A stretch of DNA of 23,478 nt from Bacillota bacterium (GCA_023416655.1 JAEZHK010000015.1:1-23478); one strand, 5' to 3'; shown: positions 7,253 through 15,083, counted from the first letter of the stretch. Notes: a model not told the origin generated them from the letters alone. Numbers and translations: made by a program.

Positions 7253-9165
7253 TCGGGAAAGCCATATTCAGCCGTGCACCGCTCGTCGCCAACCGCCTCG
7301 CGCCGCTCCCGCTCGGCGCCATCCGCCCGGATGGGTGGCTGCGCGAGCAATTGGAGGCTCAGGCGCTGGCGGCCGGGAAACTGCCGGAAAAGTGGCCGCA
7401 GATCGGTGAAAACGGCGGATGGCTGGGCGGAAAAATCGATTCCGGCGAGCTTGCGCCGATGTATCTGGACGCGCTGGTGTGGTTCGCCTACGCGCTGGAC
7501 GACCAAAACCTCAAAGACAAGGCGCAGCGGTACCTCGACTGGGCGTTCGAAAGCCAGAGCGAGGACGGCTGGTTCGGCCCGAAGGGCGAAGGCGACTGGT
7601 GGCCGCGCTTTGTGGTCGCCCGGGCGGCGCAGAACTACTTTACCGCCACCTCCGACAAGCGCGCGCTGGTATTTCTTGACCGCTTCTTCCGCTATCAATC
7701 GAATAACCTCGAAGCGAAGCCCCTTTCGGGCAACGCCGTCGCCCGCGCCGCGGACAATATGCTGCTGGCGCTGTGGCTTTACAACCTGACCGGCATGGGA
7801 TACCTTCTGACGCTGGTCAAGAAACTGAAGGGCCAGGCGTTGGACTGGACCAACCATTTCCACATCTTCCCGCACATCCGCCCGCTGGACAAGCAGCGGC
7901 CTTGGGCCGACCTCTCCCGCTCGATGGGGGGGGAGGAGGCGCTGACCGGCCTGACGCAGCCCTACTTCCGCAAGGAATGCGCGCTGTCCTCCGCCGTCAA
8001 CGTGGCCATTGGCCTGCGCGCTCCGGGCATTGTGAACCTTTTCAAATCCGGCTTCAAGGAAGTCGGCGCGTTCAAGGTCGGCTGGCAGAAGCTGATGAAG
8101 CACCACGGCGTGGCGGCGGGCATGTTCACCGGCGACGACCACCTGGCGGGCGCCAGCCCCGCGCAGGGCGTGAACCTTCAGGCGGTTAACGAGATGATGA
8201 CGACGCTTCAGACGCTCCTGGCCGTCGGCACGGAGGACGCGCCGGAGCTGGGGGACATCCTGGAGAAGCTGGCGTTCAACATGCTGCCGTCGATGGCAAG
8301 CGTGGATTTGGACGCCTGCCAGCACGTTGGCCAGGTGAACCAGGTTTCTTCGACAAACGCTTCCCGGCCTTGGTACAACCTGGGGACGGACGCGAACCTC
8401 TACGGCGCGGGCGACGCACTTTCCATCCTGTCGCTCCACCAGGCGTGGGCGAGGTTCGCCTCGTCGCTCTGGTACGCCACGGCGGACGACGGCTTGGCTG
8501 CGGCTTCCTACGCGCCCTGCCAGGTCAACTTCGTCGCGGGCGGCACCCGCGTGAAGCTGAAGGTGGAGACCGCCTACCCGTTCGATACCCAGGTGTCCAT
8601 CGAGGTCACGGTCAAGCGCCCGACGGAGTTCCCGCTATACCTGCGCATTCCCGCCTGGGCGGAGCAGGCGATGATCCGGCTCCCGGAGGGCGAGCTCATG
8701 TCGCTTCGCGCCGGGGAGGCCGGCTGCGTGCGCCGCAGGTGGACGGGATGCGAGCGGGTGACGCTGGACCTCCCGATGCAGCCGCGGCTGACCCGGTGGT
8801 TTCACCAGTCTGCGGCGGTGGAATTGGGCGCGCTCGTCATGTGCCTGAGGCCCGAGGAAATTTGGAAGCAAAACGGTTCCAACCGTCAGGTGACGGCGGG
8901 GTCCGCCTGGAACTGGGCGCTGGTCGCGGACGAGGCGATGAAGGCCGTGATCGAACCCGACAAGGCCGCCCGCTTCAAGCACGGCGGCGACGCGGCCCGC
9001 GTGCTGGTCAAGGCGGTCCCGGTGCCCGGCTGGGAGATGGAGGGCGAAAGCGCGGCGCAGCCGCCCATCCAGCCGGAAGCGGACCGGGACAGGGAACAGG
9101 TGATCGAACTGACACCCTTTGGCAACTCCTCCATAAGAATCGCGCAGTTTCCAACCGTTAAATAG
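7249..9165 (+). CDS. GH127/DUF1680-family protein with an apparently lost zinc-cysteine active site
   Basis: 638 residues related to the beta-L-arabinofuranosidase clan (GH127; DUF1680). Family hallmarks seen: APLPLGAIRPDGWLREQL at the N-terminus, repeated alpha-helical hairpins with DNMLLALWLYNLTG, LEKLAFNMLPSMAS, SLHQAWARFASSLWYAT, YAPCQVNF, and a beta-domain with LYLRIPAWAEQ. Known GH127 enzymes hold a zinc with one Glu and three Cys, one Cys being the nucleophile, in E-x-C and C-C motifs. Here the E-x-C position reads N309-L-Q311, and the C-C ahead of H-Q-x-W reads L391-S392, so all four appear replaced. It is therefore either a non-hydrolytic paralogue or uses different chemistry. There is no signal peptide, so it is cytoplasmic. 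The start is ATG 7249, with GGAGGA at 7235-7240 and an ATGA overlap with the methyltransferase; the frame also extends slightly upstream to 7216. Confidence 0.8.
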   Translation: MIGKAIFSRAPLVANRLAPLPLGAIRPDGWLREQLEAQALAAGKLPEKWPQIGENGGWLGGKIDSGELAPMYLDALVWFAYALDDQNLKDKAQRYLDWAFESQSEDGWFGPKGEGDWWPRFVVARAAQNYFTATSDKRALVFLDRFFRYQSNNLEAKPLSGNAVARAADNMLLALWLYNLTGMGYLLTLVKKLKGQALDWTNHFHIFPHIRPLDKQRPWADLSRSMGGEEALTGLTQPYFRKECALSSAVNVAIGLRAPGIVNLFKSGFKEVGAFKVGWQKLMKHHGVAAGMFTGDDHLAGASPAQGVNLQAVNEMMTTLQTLLAVGTEDAPELGDILEKLAFNMLPSMASVDLDACQHVGQVNQVSSTNASRPWYNLGTDANLYGAGDALSILSLHQAWARFASSLWYATADDGLAAASYAPCQVNFVAGGTRVKLKVETAYPFDTQVSIEVTVKRPTEFPLYLRIPAWAEQAMIRLPEGELMSLRAGEAGCVRRRWTGCERVTLDLPMQPRLTRWFHQSAAVELGALVMCLRPEEIWKQNGSNRQVTAGSAWNWALVADEAMKAVIEPDKAARFKHGGDAARVLVKAVPVPGWEMEGESAAQPPIQPEADRDREQVIELTPFGNSSIRIAQFPTVK

Positions 9166-9186
9166 AGCGGATAGGAACAAAAGAGT

Positions 9187-10572
9187 ATGCAAATGATTGT
9201 CCGAAGACCGCGGCGATCGCTCCTGCGCAACTTCACGAAGCTGGCGCTGCCCATCATGGGGCAGACGCTGATGATCGCGGCGATGCAGGTGGTGGACAGC
9301 GTACTGGTGGGCCAGTTGCAGGAAGGTCACACGATGCTGGGGGAGTACACCATCTCCGGCGTCGCCCAGGCGAACAAGATCGCCTTCCTGTTTCAGATGG
9401 CCGCTTTCGGCATGGCGGGCGGTGCGTCGGCGTTCTTCGCCCAGTTCTGGGGCAAGCGTGACCAGGAGGGCGTCGCCCGGACGCTGAACCTGGGCATCAT
9501 TGCTGGTCTGTCCGTAGCGCTGTTGTTCGCCATCCCGTCCATCTGCGCGCCGACGTTGGCGCTCACACCGCTTTTAAGCTCCTCCGCTTCGCTCTGGTTC
9601 GGCTCGATCTATCTGCGCATTGTGGCGATCTCCTTCTTCCCCTACGCGGTTTCGGCGATGCTGGGCGCGGCGTACAAGTCCACCGAGCGGGTGATGCTGC
9701 CGATGATGGCGAGCCTCGCGGGCGCGGCCATCGACGCGCTGATGAGCTACGTGCTGATCTTTGGAAAGTTCGGCGCGCCGAGGCTGGAGGTGGCGGGCGC
9801 GGCGCTGGGATCGGTGCTGGGCGTGCTGGCGGAGCTTGCGATTCTCCTCACCGTCGGCTTTAAAAAGAAATACATCGCGCTCAGCGGCCTGAAGACCCTC
9901 CGGCAATTGTCGCGCAAGTTCGTCGCGCGGTTTCTCAAAGTTGTATTGCCTGTGGTGGGCAATGAAATGCTGTGGGCGCTGGGCGTTGTCGCCTATGCGG
10001 CCACTTACGGCAACATGGCGCACCCCGCGGTGGCGACGGCCGCGGTCAACATCTACAATAACGTTGAACAATTGGCGTCGGTGATCCTGCGCGGCACCAC
10101 GCAGGCCGCCGCCATCATGATCGGTATGTCCATCGGCGCGGGGCGGGAGGCGGACGCGAGGCGCGAGGCGAAGCGGCTGTTGCTGCTCAACGTGGCGGTC
10201 GCGGCGCTGACCGCCGTGCCCATCCTGCTCTTTGGCGGAAGGATCACCCTACTCTTCCACGTCGGGGAGGAGACCAAGCTGAGCGCGGAGCGCCTGATCC
10301 AGTTCTTCGCGTTCTCGCTGCCGCTGATCGCGGCCAACTCCGCGCTGATCGTGGGCATCTTCCGGCCGGGCGGGGATTCGACGTTCTCGATGCTCTTGGA
10401 CATCCTGCCGATGTGGTTCATCGGCGTGCCGCTGGCGTTCCTGGCGGCGCTGGTCTTCCGCTGGCCCGTCGAGTACGTGTACCTGGTGACACTCGCCGAA
10501 TACGCGGTCAAGGTGGGTTTTGGCGTCTGGCGGCTCATGAGCGGCAAATGGGTGCATAACCTCGTATGCTAG
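9187..10572 (+). CDS. MATE-family multidrug/toxin exporter
   Basis: 461-residue polytopic membrane protein with about twelve hydrophobic segments in two related halves. Seen directly: LALPIMGQTLMIAAMQVVDSVLVGQL at the N-terminus, FFAQFWGKRD after the second helix, and GIFRPGGDSTFSMLLDILPMWFIGVPLAF in the second half. The last block matches the MATE pattern of an R-x-G-G-D loop followed by W-x-x-G-V/I-P. MATE proteins export cationic drugs or metabolites using Na+ or H+ gradients; the substrate cannot be predicted. The ATG at 9187 is preceded by AGGAA nine bases upstream, and a second ATG follows at 9193. It lies 21 bases after the GH127-like gene, so it is probably cotranscribed. The 67-base convergent gap to cotJC holds only weak stem-loops. 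Confidence 0.92.
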   Translation: MQMIVRRPRRSLLRNFTKLALPIMGQTLMIAAMQVVDSVLVGQLQEGHTMLGEYTISGVAQANKIAFLFQMAAFGMAGGASAFFAQFWGKRDQEGVARTLNLGIIAGLSVALLFAIPSICAPTLALTPLLSSSASLWFGSIYLRIVAISFFPYAVSAMLGAAYKSTERVMLPMMASLAGAAIDALMSYVLIFGKFGAPRLEVAGAALGSVLGVLAELAILLTVGFKKKYIALSGLKTLRQLSRKFVARFLKVVLPVVGNEMLWALGVVAYAATYGNMAHPAVATAAVNIYNNVEQLASVILRGTTQAAAIMIGMSIGAGREADARREAKRLLLLNVAVAALTAVPILLFGGRITLLFHVGEETKLSAERLIQFFAFSLPLIAANSALIVGIFRPGGDSTFSMLLDILPMWFIGVPLAFLAALVFRWPVEYVYLVTLAEYAVKVGFGVWRLMSGKWVHNLVC

Positions 10573-10639
10573 GCGGCTTTTCTACGTAACCGCCCACTTC
10601 TGAGCAGAAGCCGGGGCGGCGCTGGAAAAAGAGATGCTC

Positions 10640-11245
10640 TTATCCCTTCGAAAGTTCCGGCGGCAGGGCAGTCGGAAATATCTTCTTGCTCGCAAGGAAT
10701 TCCTGCACGATGCGCAGGGCTTCGCCGAACCGCTGGAAGTGCACGACTTCGCGCTCCCGGAGGAACTTCAACGGCTCAATGACATCGGGATCATCCGCAA
10801 GGTTGATCAGCCATTCATAGGTGGATCTCGCCTTCTGCTCCGCGGCCATGTCTTCCGTCAGATCCGTCACCGGATCTCCCTTGGACTGGACATACGCGGC
10901 CGTGAATGCAGCGCCCGACGCGCTAACCGGGTAGACGGCCTTGTCGTGATCGGCGTAGTACGCGTCGTAGCCCGATTCCTTGATTTCATCGATGCTCGCG
11001 TTCTTCGTCAGCTGCCGGACCATGCTGCCGATCATCTCCAGGTGCGCAAGCTCTTCAGTGCCGATGTCGTTGAGCACCGCGCGGGCTTCGGGTGTGACCA
11101 TCGAAAACCGCTGGCTCAGATACCGGATCGATGCCGCCAACTCCCCATCCGGGCCGCCGTACTGGGTGATGATGACCTTGGCCATCGCCGGGTTTGGCGT
11201 CTTGATTCGGATGGGGTATTCCAGTTTCTTTTCATAAATCCACAT
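10640..11245 (-). CDS. cotJC: Spore coat protein CotJC, manganese-catalase family
   Basis: 201 residues, starting MWIYEKKLEYPIRI, the typical CotJC N-terminus. The di-manganese ligands of Mn catalases are visible in place: E35 in DGELAAS and E65 and H68 in GTEELAHLEM, with later candidates in DMAAEQKARSTYEWL and in LREREVVHFQRF. CotJC is deposited in the spore inner coat and can disproportionate hydrogen peroxide. The ATG directly follows the cotJB stop (TGAATG on the minus strand), with GGAGGGG upstream inside cotJB. It is the last gene of cotJABC, convergent with the MATE gene. Confidence 0.95.
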   Translation of the reverse strand: MWIYEKKLEYPIRIKTPNPAMAKVIITQYGGPDGELAASIRYLSQRFSMVTPEARAVLNDIGTEELAHLEMIGSMVRQLTKNASIDEIKESGYDAYYADHDKAVYPVSASGAAFTAAYVQSKGDPVTDLTEDMAAEQKARSTYEWLINLADDPDVIEPLKFLREREVVHFQRFGEALRIVQEFLASKKIFPTALPPELSKG

Positions 11246-11521
11246 TCAGCAGCACCCCTCCGGCAAATCAAAATTGGCGCTAAACTGCCACGGCCACGGG
11301 TCCTTGTACCACTTCCAGCTTCCGAGGTTTAAGGACCTGAACGAGTAGAGCGGGCCGCACAGTCTTTGGTACTGATTTCGGAATTCTTCCGCGCGCTCGA
11401 GAGTCCTGTTGTACTCTCGGAGTGCGTCTTCGTCTTCGGGGTGGGTGTCCAGGAAAAGCTGAAGGTCAACCGCGATGAAATCCAGCGCCATCAACTCTCT
11501 GAGAATTTCATCCCTTTCCAT
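11246..11521 (-). CDS. cotJB: Spore coat protein CotJB
   Basis: 91 residues with the CotJB pattern: MERDEILRELMALDFIAVDLQLFLDTHPEDEDAL, then WKWYKDPWPWQF near the C-terminus. CotJB is a small soluble partner that forms a complex with CotJA and CotJC in the developing spore coat. AAAGGAGG eight bases upstream fixes the ATG at 11521. The first 14 bases overlap the end of cotJA, so translation is probably coupled. Confidence 0.95.
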   Translation of the reverse strand: MERDEILRELMALDFIAVDLQLFLDTHPEDEDALREYNRTLERAEEFRNQYQRLCGPLYSFRSLNLGSWKWYKDPWPWQFSANFDLPEGCC

Positions 11522-11795
11522 AGAGAAGCCTCCTTTCCGCGCTTTCGCAGGGTTTGCATTCGTGATCGTTGTGGCCCAGGCAAGAGACTTCCGGTTCCAA
11601 GTTGGCGTATTCCCTCTTGCGATACGGGCTGTAGAGCTCCGGGAAAGCCGTCCCTGTCAAAAGGGACTTGCAGGGCGACCATACGCCGCAGAACTTCTGG
11701 AACGGGACGTATGCGGTCGCGAGCAGCACACAATGGATGCTGGTCTCCTGCGGAACACAGCGTTCGCACCGTGCATCATATTGAGGAGCACTCAA
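11508..11795 (-). CDS. cotJA: Spore coat-associated protein CotJA
   Basis: 95 residues. The central block AYVPFQKFCGVWSPCKSL followed by LTGTAFPELYSPY is the CotJA signature. The protein is cysteine-rich at both ends (residues about 10, 13, 22 and several near the C-terminus), more so than the Bacillus protein. The best start is a TTG at 11795, preceded by GAGAGGTG at a normal distance; no ATG or GTG upstream fits as well. It is the first gene of the operon and sits 36 bases below a candidate sporulation-sigma promoter. Confidence 0.88.
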   Translation of the reverse strand: MSAPQYDARCERCVPQETSIHCVLLATAYVPFQKFCGVWSPCKSLLTGTAFPELYSPYRKREYANLEPEVSCLGHNDHECKPCESAERRLLYGKG

Positions 11796-11830
11796 GCTTA
11801 TTCACCTCTCATCTGGTATGGGAACCAGGA

Positions 11831-11860
11831 TAGAATATGCTCGAATTTTGGAGAATGTTC
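11831..11860 (-). promoter_or_regulatory. Candidate SigE/SigK promoter of cotJABC
   Basis: On the minus strand, GAACATT (11854-11860), 14-base spacer, CATATTCT (11832-11839). The -10 with the next base, CATATTCTA, also matches the SigK form CATANNNTA, with AC 17 bases upstream. Mother-cell sigma factors control cotJ in Bacillus subtilis (SigE). The match is by eye, and the location relative to the cotJA ribosome binding site is right. Confidence 0.55.
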
Positions 11861-11894
11861 TGATTATCCGCGGTTTCTATATCATGATACATAA

Positions 11895-12032
11895 GGCATC
11901 GCGAACTACGAAAGGCATGCCGCAAAAACAACTAACACGCGAGTTAAGGCATTGCTCGAACGGATTGTGAAGGATGAACAGCTACATTTGCGTTTCCTCC
12001 AGGAAACCCTCGTCGGCATTGCAAACGCCTAA
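11895..12032 (+). pseudogene. C-terminal remnant of a ferritin-like/coat-type protein
   Basis: The frame from 11895 to the TAA at 12030-12032 reads GIANYERHAAKTTNTRVKAL, then LERIVKDEQLHLRFLQE, then TLVGIANA. The spacing of Y-E, K-x-L-L-x-x-I and D-E-x-x-H is that of the last helix pair of ferritin-like domains (rubrerythrin-type E-x-x-H). An in-frame stop TAA lies immediately upstream at 11892-11894, and there is no start codon or ribosome binding site, so only a fragment survives. Confidence 0.5.
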
Positions 12033-12059
12033 ACACGTTCTCCCAATAAGCGCGTTCTG

Positions 12060-12395
12060 CGGAACAGAGGAACTGGACGAGCTCGAGTCGGACGTGGAAG
12101 ACATCGTCAACCAAATCAACAATGCCGATTGGCGCAGGCGCGATCAGCGGTAAATGCGGTGAAGCAGACCTTTACTGATTTGAAGCCGTCGTTCCGGGTG
12201 GCAGGCGTTCCAGATTCCTCGGTGAACGAAATCCGGACGAGGCTACAAATGTTGGACACACAGGTGCAGGCCATGAACGCGTTTGTTGCCAAAGTTCAGG
12301 CCAACGCCATCATAAAGGTCATCCCCGAAATATTCAATCTGTATCAAGTGGCGGTACCGACAGACTTGGGCAGGTTGGATTATCTAGGACGAGAA
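12060..12395 (+). pseudogene. Unrecognised ORF fragment, probably frameshifted, truncated by an IS remnant
   Basis: I do not recognise this protein. One frame (from about 12060) gives TEELDELESDVEDIVNQINN, then ADWRRRDQR, stopping at 12150-12152. A second frame, open from a TTG at 12129, continues as VNAVKQTFTDLKPSFRVAGV, then helical sequence with NEIRTRLQMLDTQVQAMNAF and AKVQANAIIKVIPEIFNLYQ. The two may be one gene split by a frameshift. At about 12396 the second frame runs without a stop into transposase sequence (ILLKRVYAAVDEQ), so the original 3' end was replaced. There is no convincing ribosome binding site. Confidence 0.4.
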
Positions 12396-12772
12396 ATCCT
12401 TCTCAAGCGCGTGTATGCGGCGGTGGACGAGCAGTCCGCCCTGAACGAGTTCGACCGGTTCGAGGAACTTTGGGGAAGCAATACCAGAAAATTGGGCACT
12501 TCTGGCGGGAAAACTGGGCGGGGCTGAGCACCGATTTCTAGTACCCTGGCGAGATCCGTAGGATTATCTCGACGACCAACACCATTAACGGCTTCAACCG
12601 CCAACTCCGCAAGGTCACCAAGGCCAAGCCCATCTTCCCGACCGACGACAGTCTCCTCAAAATGCTGTACCTGGCGACGATGGACATCACGAGAAAGTGG
12701 ACCGGCCGCTGTCAGGATGGGGGCCTGATCCATTCGCAGCTGGAGATCTTCTTCGCCGACCGGCTGCCCTGA
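12396..12772 (+). pseudogene. IS256-family transposase, C-terminal fragment, frameshifted and interrupted by a stop
   Basis: Transposase sequence starts as LLKRVYAAVDEQSALNEFDR and FEELWGS in one frame. It shifts frame near 12478 to YQKIGHFWRENWAGLSTDF, meets a TAG at 12539-12541, then continues as YPGEIRRIISTTNTINGFNR, QLRKVTKAKPIFPTDDSLLK, MLYLATMDITRKW and ends at a TGA (12770-12772). The block R-R-I-I-x-T-T-N-x-I-x-G-F-N-R-Q-x-R-K-x-T-K is the signature of IS256 (Mutator-like, DDE) transposases around the last catalytic Glu. About two thirds of the gene is missing at the 5' side. It is not functional. Confidence 0.85.
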
Positions 12773-12979
12773 CAAGAGGCCGAAAAGCACAACCCGGCCG
12801 TCCAGTCAAGGGCAGGTGAACGGCCGCTGGCGCGTCCGCCCTTGATAAGACTGTCCGGGTTATGCTACCGTGCAGTCAAGGCGGGTAAGCAGAGCCCTGC
12901 TTCCCGCCTCATCCTATAAGCTACCAGTAATTGCGCTTTGCCCTGCTTTTTGGCTTTACATAAAATCTGGGATTGACCC
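12396..12979 (+). mobile_element. Remnant of an IS256-family insertion sequence, left end lost
   Basis: The decayed transposase is followed by about 200 non-coding bases. These contain a hairpin at 12879-12909 (AGGCGGG and AGCAG paired with CTGCT and CCCGCCT). They finish in TTTACATAAAATCTGGGATT (from 12956), which resembles the usual IS256 right terminal inverted repeat. No matching left terminus is visible upstream, consistent with deletion of the left part. The exact right boundary is an estimate. Confidence 0.55.
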
Positions 12980-13025
12980 GATGTGGTGGCATGGCACACT
13001 AGGACGAACCCCCGCCGGGCACCAA

Positions 13026-13066
13026 CGCCGCTTTGGTGGATAATTATAGTTTTGAATTGGTATAAA
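13026..13066. repeat. Remnant end of the dispersed repeat seen at 19967 and 23338
   Basis: CGCCGCTTTGG (13026-13036), an AT-rich stretch of 19 bases, then ATTGGTATAA (13056-13065). The other strand of the copy at 19967-20129 ends with CGCCGCTTTGG, an AT-rich stretch of 17 bases, then ATTGGTATTA. The rest of the repeat is absent, next to the IS256 remnant. Confidence 0.6.
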
Positions 13067-13074
13067 CCCTTGAG

Positions 13075-14022
13075 CTACTTGCGTTTGTAGGTCTCCACGA
13101 TGAAGCGCGGCCTGCGCTTGACCTCGGTGTAGATCTTGCCCACGTAGGTGCCGATCAGCCCCAGCGCCATCAATTGCACACCGCCCACCACCCATATGCT
13201 GACCATCAGCGATGCCCAGCCGGAGGTCGTTTGGCCCAGGAAAGCCTGGGCGATCGCGTAGAGCGCCATCAGAAGGCCCAATAGCGCGAACAGGGAGCCC
13301 AGCGTGATCACCATCTTGATGGGCTTGACGCTGAAGGACGTGATGCCCTCCACCGCGAAGGCGATCATCTTCTTGAGCGGGTACTTGCTTTCGCCCGCCA
13401 CGCGCTCGCCGCGGTCATAGTACACCGTGTCGGTTTTAAAGCCCAATAGCGGCACCATGCCCCGGAGGAACAGGTTGACCTCGCCGAAGTCGCTCAGCGC
13501 GTCCAGCGCGCGGCGGCTTAGAAGCCTGTAGTCCGCGTGGTCGTCCACCACGTCCGCGCCCATCGTGCGCATGAAGCGGTAGAAGCCGTGGGCGGTGGCG
13601 CGCTTGAAGGCGGTGTCGGTTTCCCGCTTCTTGCGCACGCCGTACACCACGTCCGCGCCCTCGTTCAGCTTCTCGACGAACTTCGGGATGGCGTTCACGT
13701 CGTCCTGCAGGTCCGCGTCGATGGTGACGATGGCGTCCGCCTTGCCCCGGACGGTCATCATGCCCGCCCACAGCGCGTTCTGGTGGCCGACGTTGTGCGC
13801 CAGCTTCAGCCCTTCGACCTGCGGGAAGCGCTCGGTCAGCGCCTCGATCACCTTCCACGTCTTGTCCCGGCTGCCGTCGTCCACCAGCGTCAGGCGGCTG
13901 GCCTCGTCGATCAGGCCGCTCCCCGCCATCTCGGTCAGGAGGGCCACCAACTTCGGCGCGGAGTGGGGCAGCGCCTCCTCCTCGTTATAGCAGGGGGTGA
14001 TGATGTATAGAACCGGCTTCAT
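13075..14022 (-). CDS. GT2-family glycosyltransferase, DPM1/GtrB-like
   Basis: 315 residues. An N-terminal GT-A domain starts LYIITPCYNEEEALP, has VDDGSRDKT at about 47-55 and the metal-binding DAD at 102-104 within TIDADLQDD. Two C-terminal membrane helices follow (about 232-257 and 265-290), then a basic tail. This layout is that of polyprenyl-phosphate sugar transferases (dolichol-phosphate mannose synthase, GtrB, YkoT), which load a hexose from a nucleotide sugar onto a lipid carrier for envelope glycosylation. Its start overlaps the manA stop as ATGA, so the two form an operon. A mannose donor route from ManA is a reasonable link, but the sugar is not proven by sequence. Confidence 0.88.
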   Translation of the reverse strand: MKPVLYIITPCYNEEEALPHSAPKLVALLTEMAGSGLIDEASRLTLVDDGSRDKTWKVIEALTERFPQVEGLKLAHNVGHQNALWAGMMTVRGKADAIVTIDADLQDDVNAIPKFVEKLNEGADVVYGVRKKRETDTAFKRATAHGFYRFMRTMGADVVDDHADYRLLSRRALDALSDFGEVNLFLRGMVPLLGFKTDTVYYDRGERVAGESKYPLKKMIAFAVEGITSFSVKPIKMVITLGSLFALLGLLMALYAIAQAFLGQTTSGWASLMVSIWVVGGVQLMALGLIGTYVGKIYTEVKRRPRFIVETYKRK

Positions 14023-15029
14023 GCTTCCTCCTCGTCCAAACCCGCGACCTGCCCGGCCCGCTCGCCCAAAAGCGCCTTCAGGGCCGCCCGGTCACTGGGC
14101 CGGGCCATGATCATTGGTAGATTGCCTTCCACCCACGCCTTTGTATCCGCGGGGACCAACAAGCTGTCGCCCGCCGAGAGCGGCAGGTCGCCGCCCTCCC
14201 AGCCGAGGACGCCGCTTCCGAGCGCGGTGATCAGCCGCATCCGTCCGCTGTCCAGCGCCATCCGGCCGGACACATCCAGCCGCCAGAGTTCAAAGTTGCC
14301 GTCGCAGATGTAGACCGTCTCCCGGCCGCCCGCGACCTTCCGCGCCACACCGGACAGTCTGCGCCCCGTCAGGGGCCGGGCCACGGCCAGCGCGTCCTCC
14401 ATGTGCAGCGCGCGCTTGTTTCCGTCCGGTCCGGTCCGGTTCCAGTCCCACAGCCGGTAGGTCACGTCGGAGGACTGCTGGATCTCATACATGCGCAAGC
14501 CGTCGCCCAGCGCGTGCACCAGGCCGTGGGGGATGTACAGTACGTCGCCCGGCGATACATCCAGCCACGCGAGCGCGCTTTCCAGATCGCCACTGTTCAC
14601 GGCGTCCTTGAGGTTCGCGCCCTCCTTCAGGCCCAAGACCAGCTTCGCGCCCGGCGGCGCGTCCAACACTACCCAGGCCTCTGTCTTGCCCAGCTTGCCG
14701 TGGCGCTTTGCGGCGTACTCGTCGCCCGGATGCACCTGGACGGACAGCATTTCCCGCGCGTCGAGGAGCTTGACCAGCAGCGGGAACCCCGCCTCGTCCG
14801 GAAGGCCCGTAAGGCGGCCGCGGTGTGTGGCATATACCTCGCCCAGCGGCATACCCGCCAGCTCGCCGTTTTCCACGACGCTCATCATGCCCGGCAAGGC
14901 GGAAATTTCCAGGCTCTCGCCGGTCAGGTCGTCCGGAATGTCTTTATGGAACAGCGTTTTCAGCCTGTCTCCGCCCCACGGGGTTTCCACGCCGTGGCGG
15001 TAGTATGGGCGCATCTTCAGCGGGTACAC
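14019..15029 (-). CDS. manA: Mannose-6-phosphate isomerase, type I cupin
   Basis: Interconverts fructose-6-phosphate and mannose-6-phosphate, feeding GDP-mannose synthesis or mannose catabolism. 336 residues, the size of the short bacterial form. Seen directly: YPLKMRPYYRHGVETPWGGD at the N-terminus, the zinc-ligand block MLSVQVHPGDEYA with Q98 and H100, E117 in GKTEAWVVL, and H172 in IPHGLVHALGDG. I choose a GTG start at 15029, since AAGGGGAA lies seven bases upstream and family members begin with YPLK; the ATG at 15014 would lose that block. The open frame continues far upstream without support. Its promoter is interlocked with that of the divergent helicase gene. Confidence 0.92.
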   Translation of the reverse strand: MYPLKMRPYYRHGVETPWGGDRLKTLFHKDIPDDLTGESLEISALPGMMSVVENGELAGMPLGEVYATHRGRLTGLPDEAGFPLLVKLLDAREMLSVQVHPGDEYAAKRHGKLGKTEAWVVLDAPPGAKLVLGLKEGANLKDAVNSGDLESALAWLDVSPGDVLYIPHGLVHALGDGLRMYEIQQSSDVTYRLWDWNRTGPDGNKRALHMEDALAVARPLTGRRLSGVARKVAGGRETVYICDGNFELWRLDVSGRMALDSGRMRLITALGSGVLGWEGGDLPLSAGDSLLVPADTKAWVEGNLPMIMARPSDRAALKALLGERAGQVAGLDEEEA

Positions 15030-15042
15030 TCTATCATTCCCC

Positions 15043-15071
15043 TTGCGTTCTCTTGGTATAACCGGTACAAT
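15043..15071 (+). promoter_or_regulatory. Promoter of the nuclease-helicase gene
   Basis: TTGCGT (15043-15048), 17-base spacer, TACAAT (15066-15071). Its -10 box is the left arm of the palindrome at 15066-15083. Confidence 0.65.
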
Positions 15072-15083
15072 GATCCCATTGTA
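15066..15083. promoter_or_regulatory. Palindrome formed by the two opposed -10 boxes; possible shared operator
   Basis: TACAATG, ATCC, CATTGTA: a perfect 7-bp inverted repeat that contains the -10 box of the plus-strand promoter on its left arm and that of the minus-strand promoter on its right arm. Either a regulator binds here, or the symmetry is a by-product of the overlapping -10 boxes. Confidence 0.55.

Noticed and set aside
10634..11332. 232-residue open frame on the plus strand opposite cotJC
   Set aside because: cotJC is clear on the other strand; the plus frame has no family signature.
15051..15060. TCTTGGTATA between manA and the helicase as another repeat end
   Set aside because: Only TTGGTATAA matches; the neighbouring repeat blocks are absent, and the site is explained by the promoter region.
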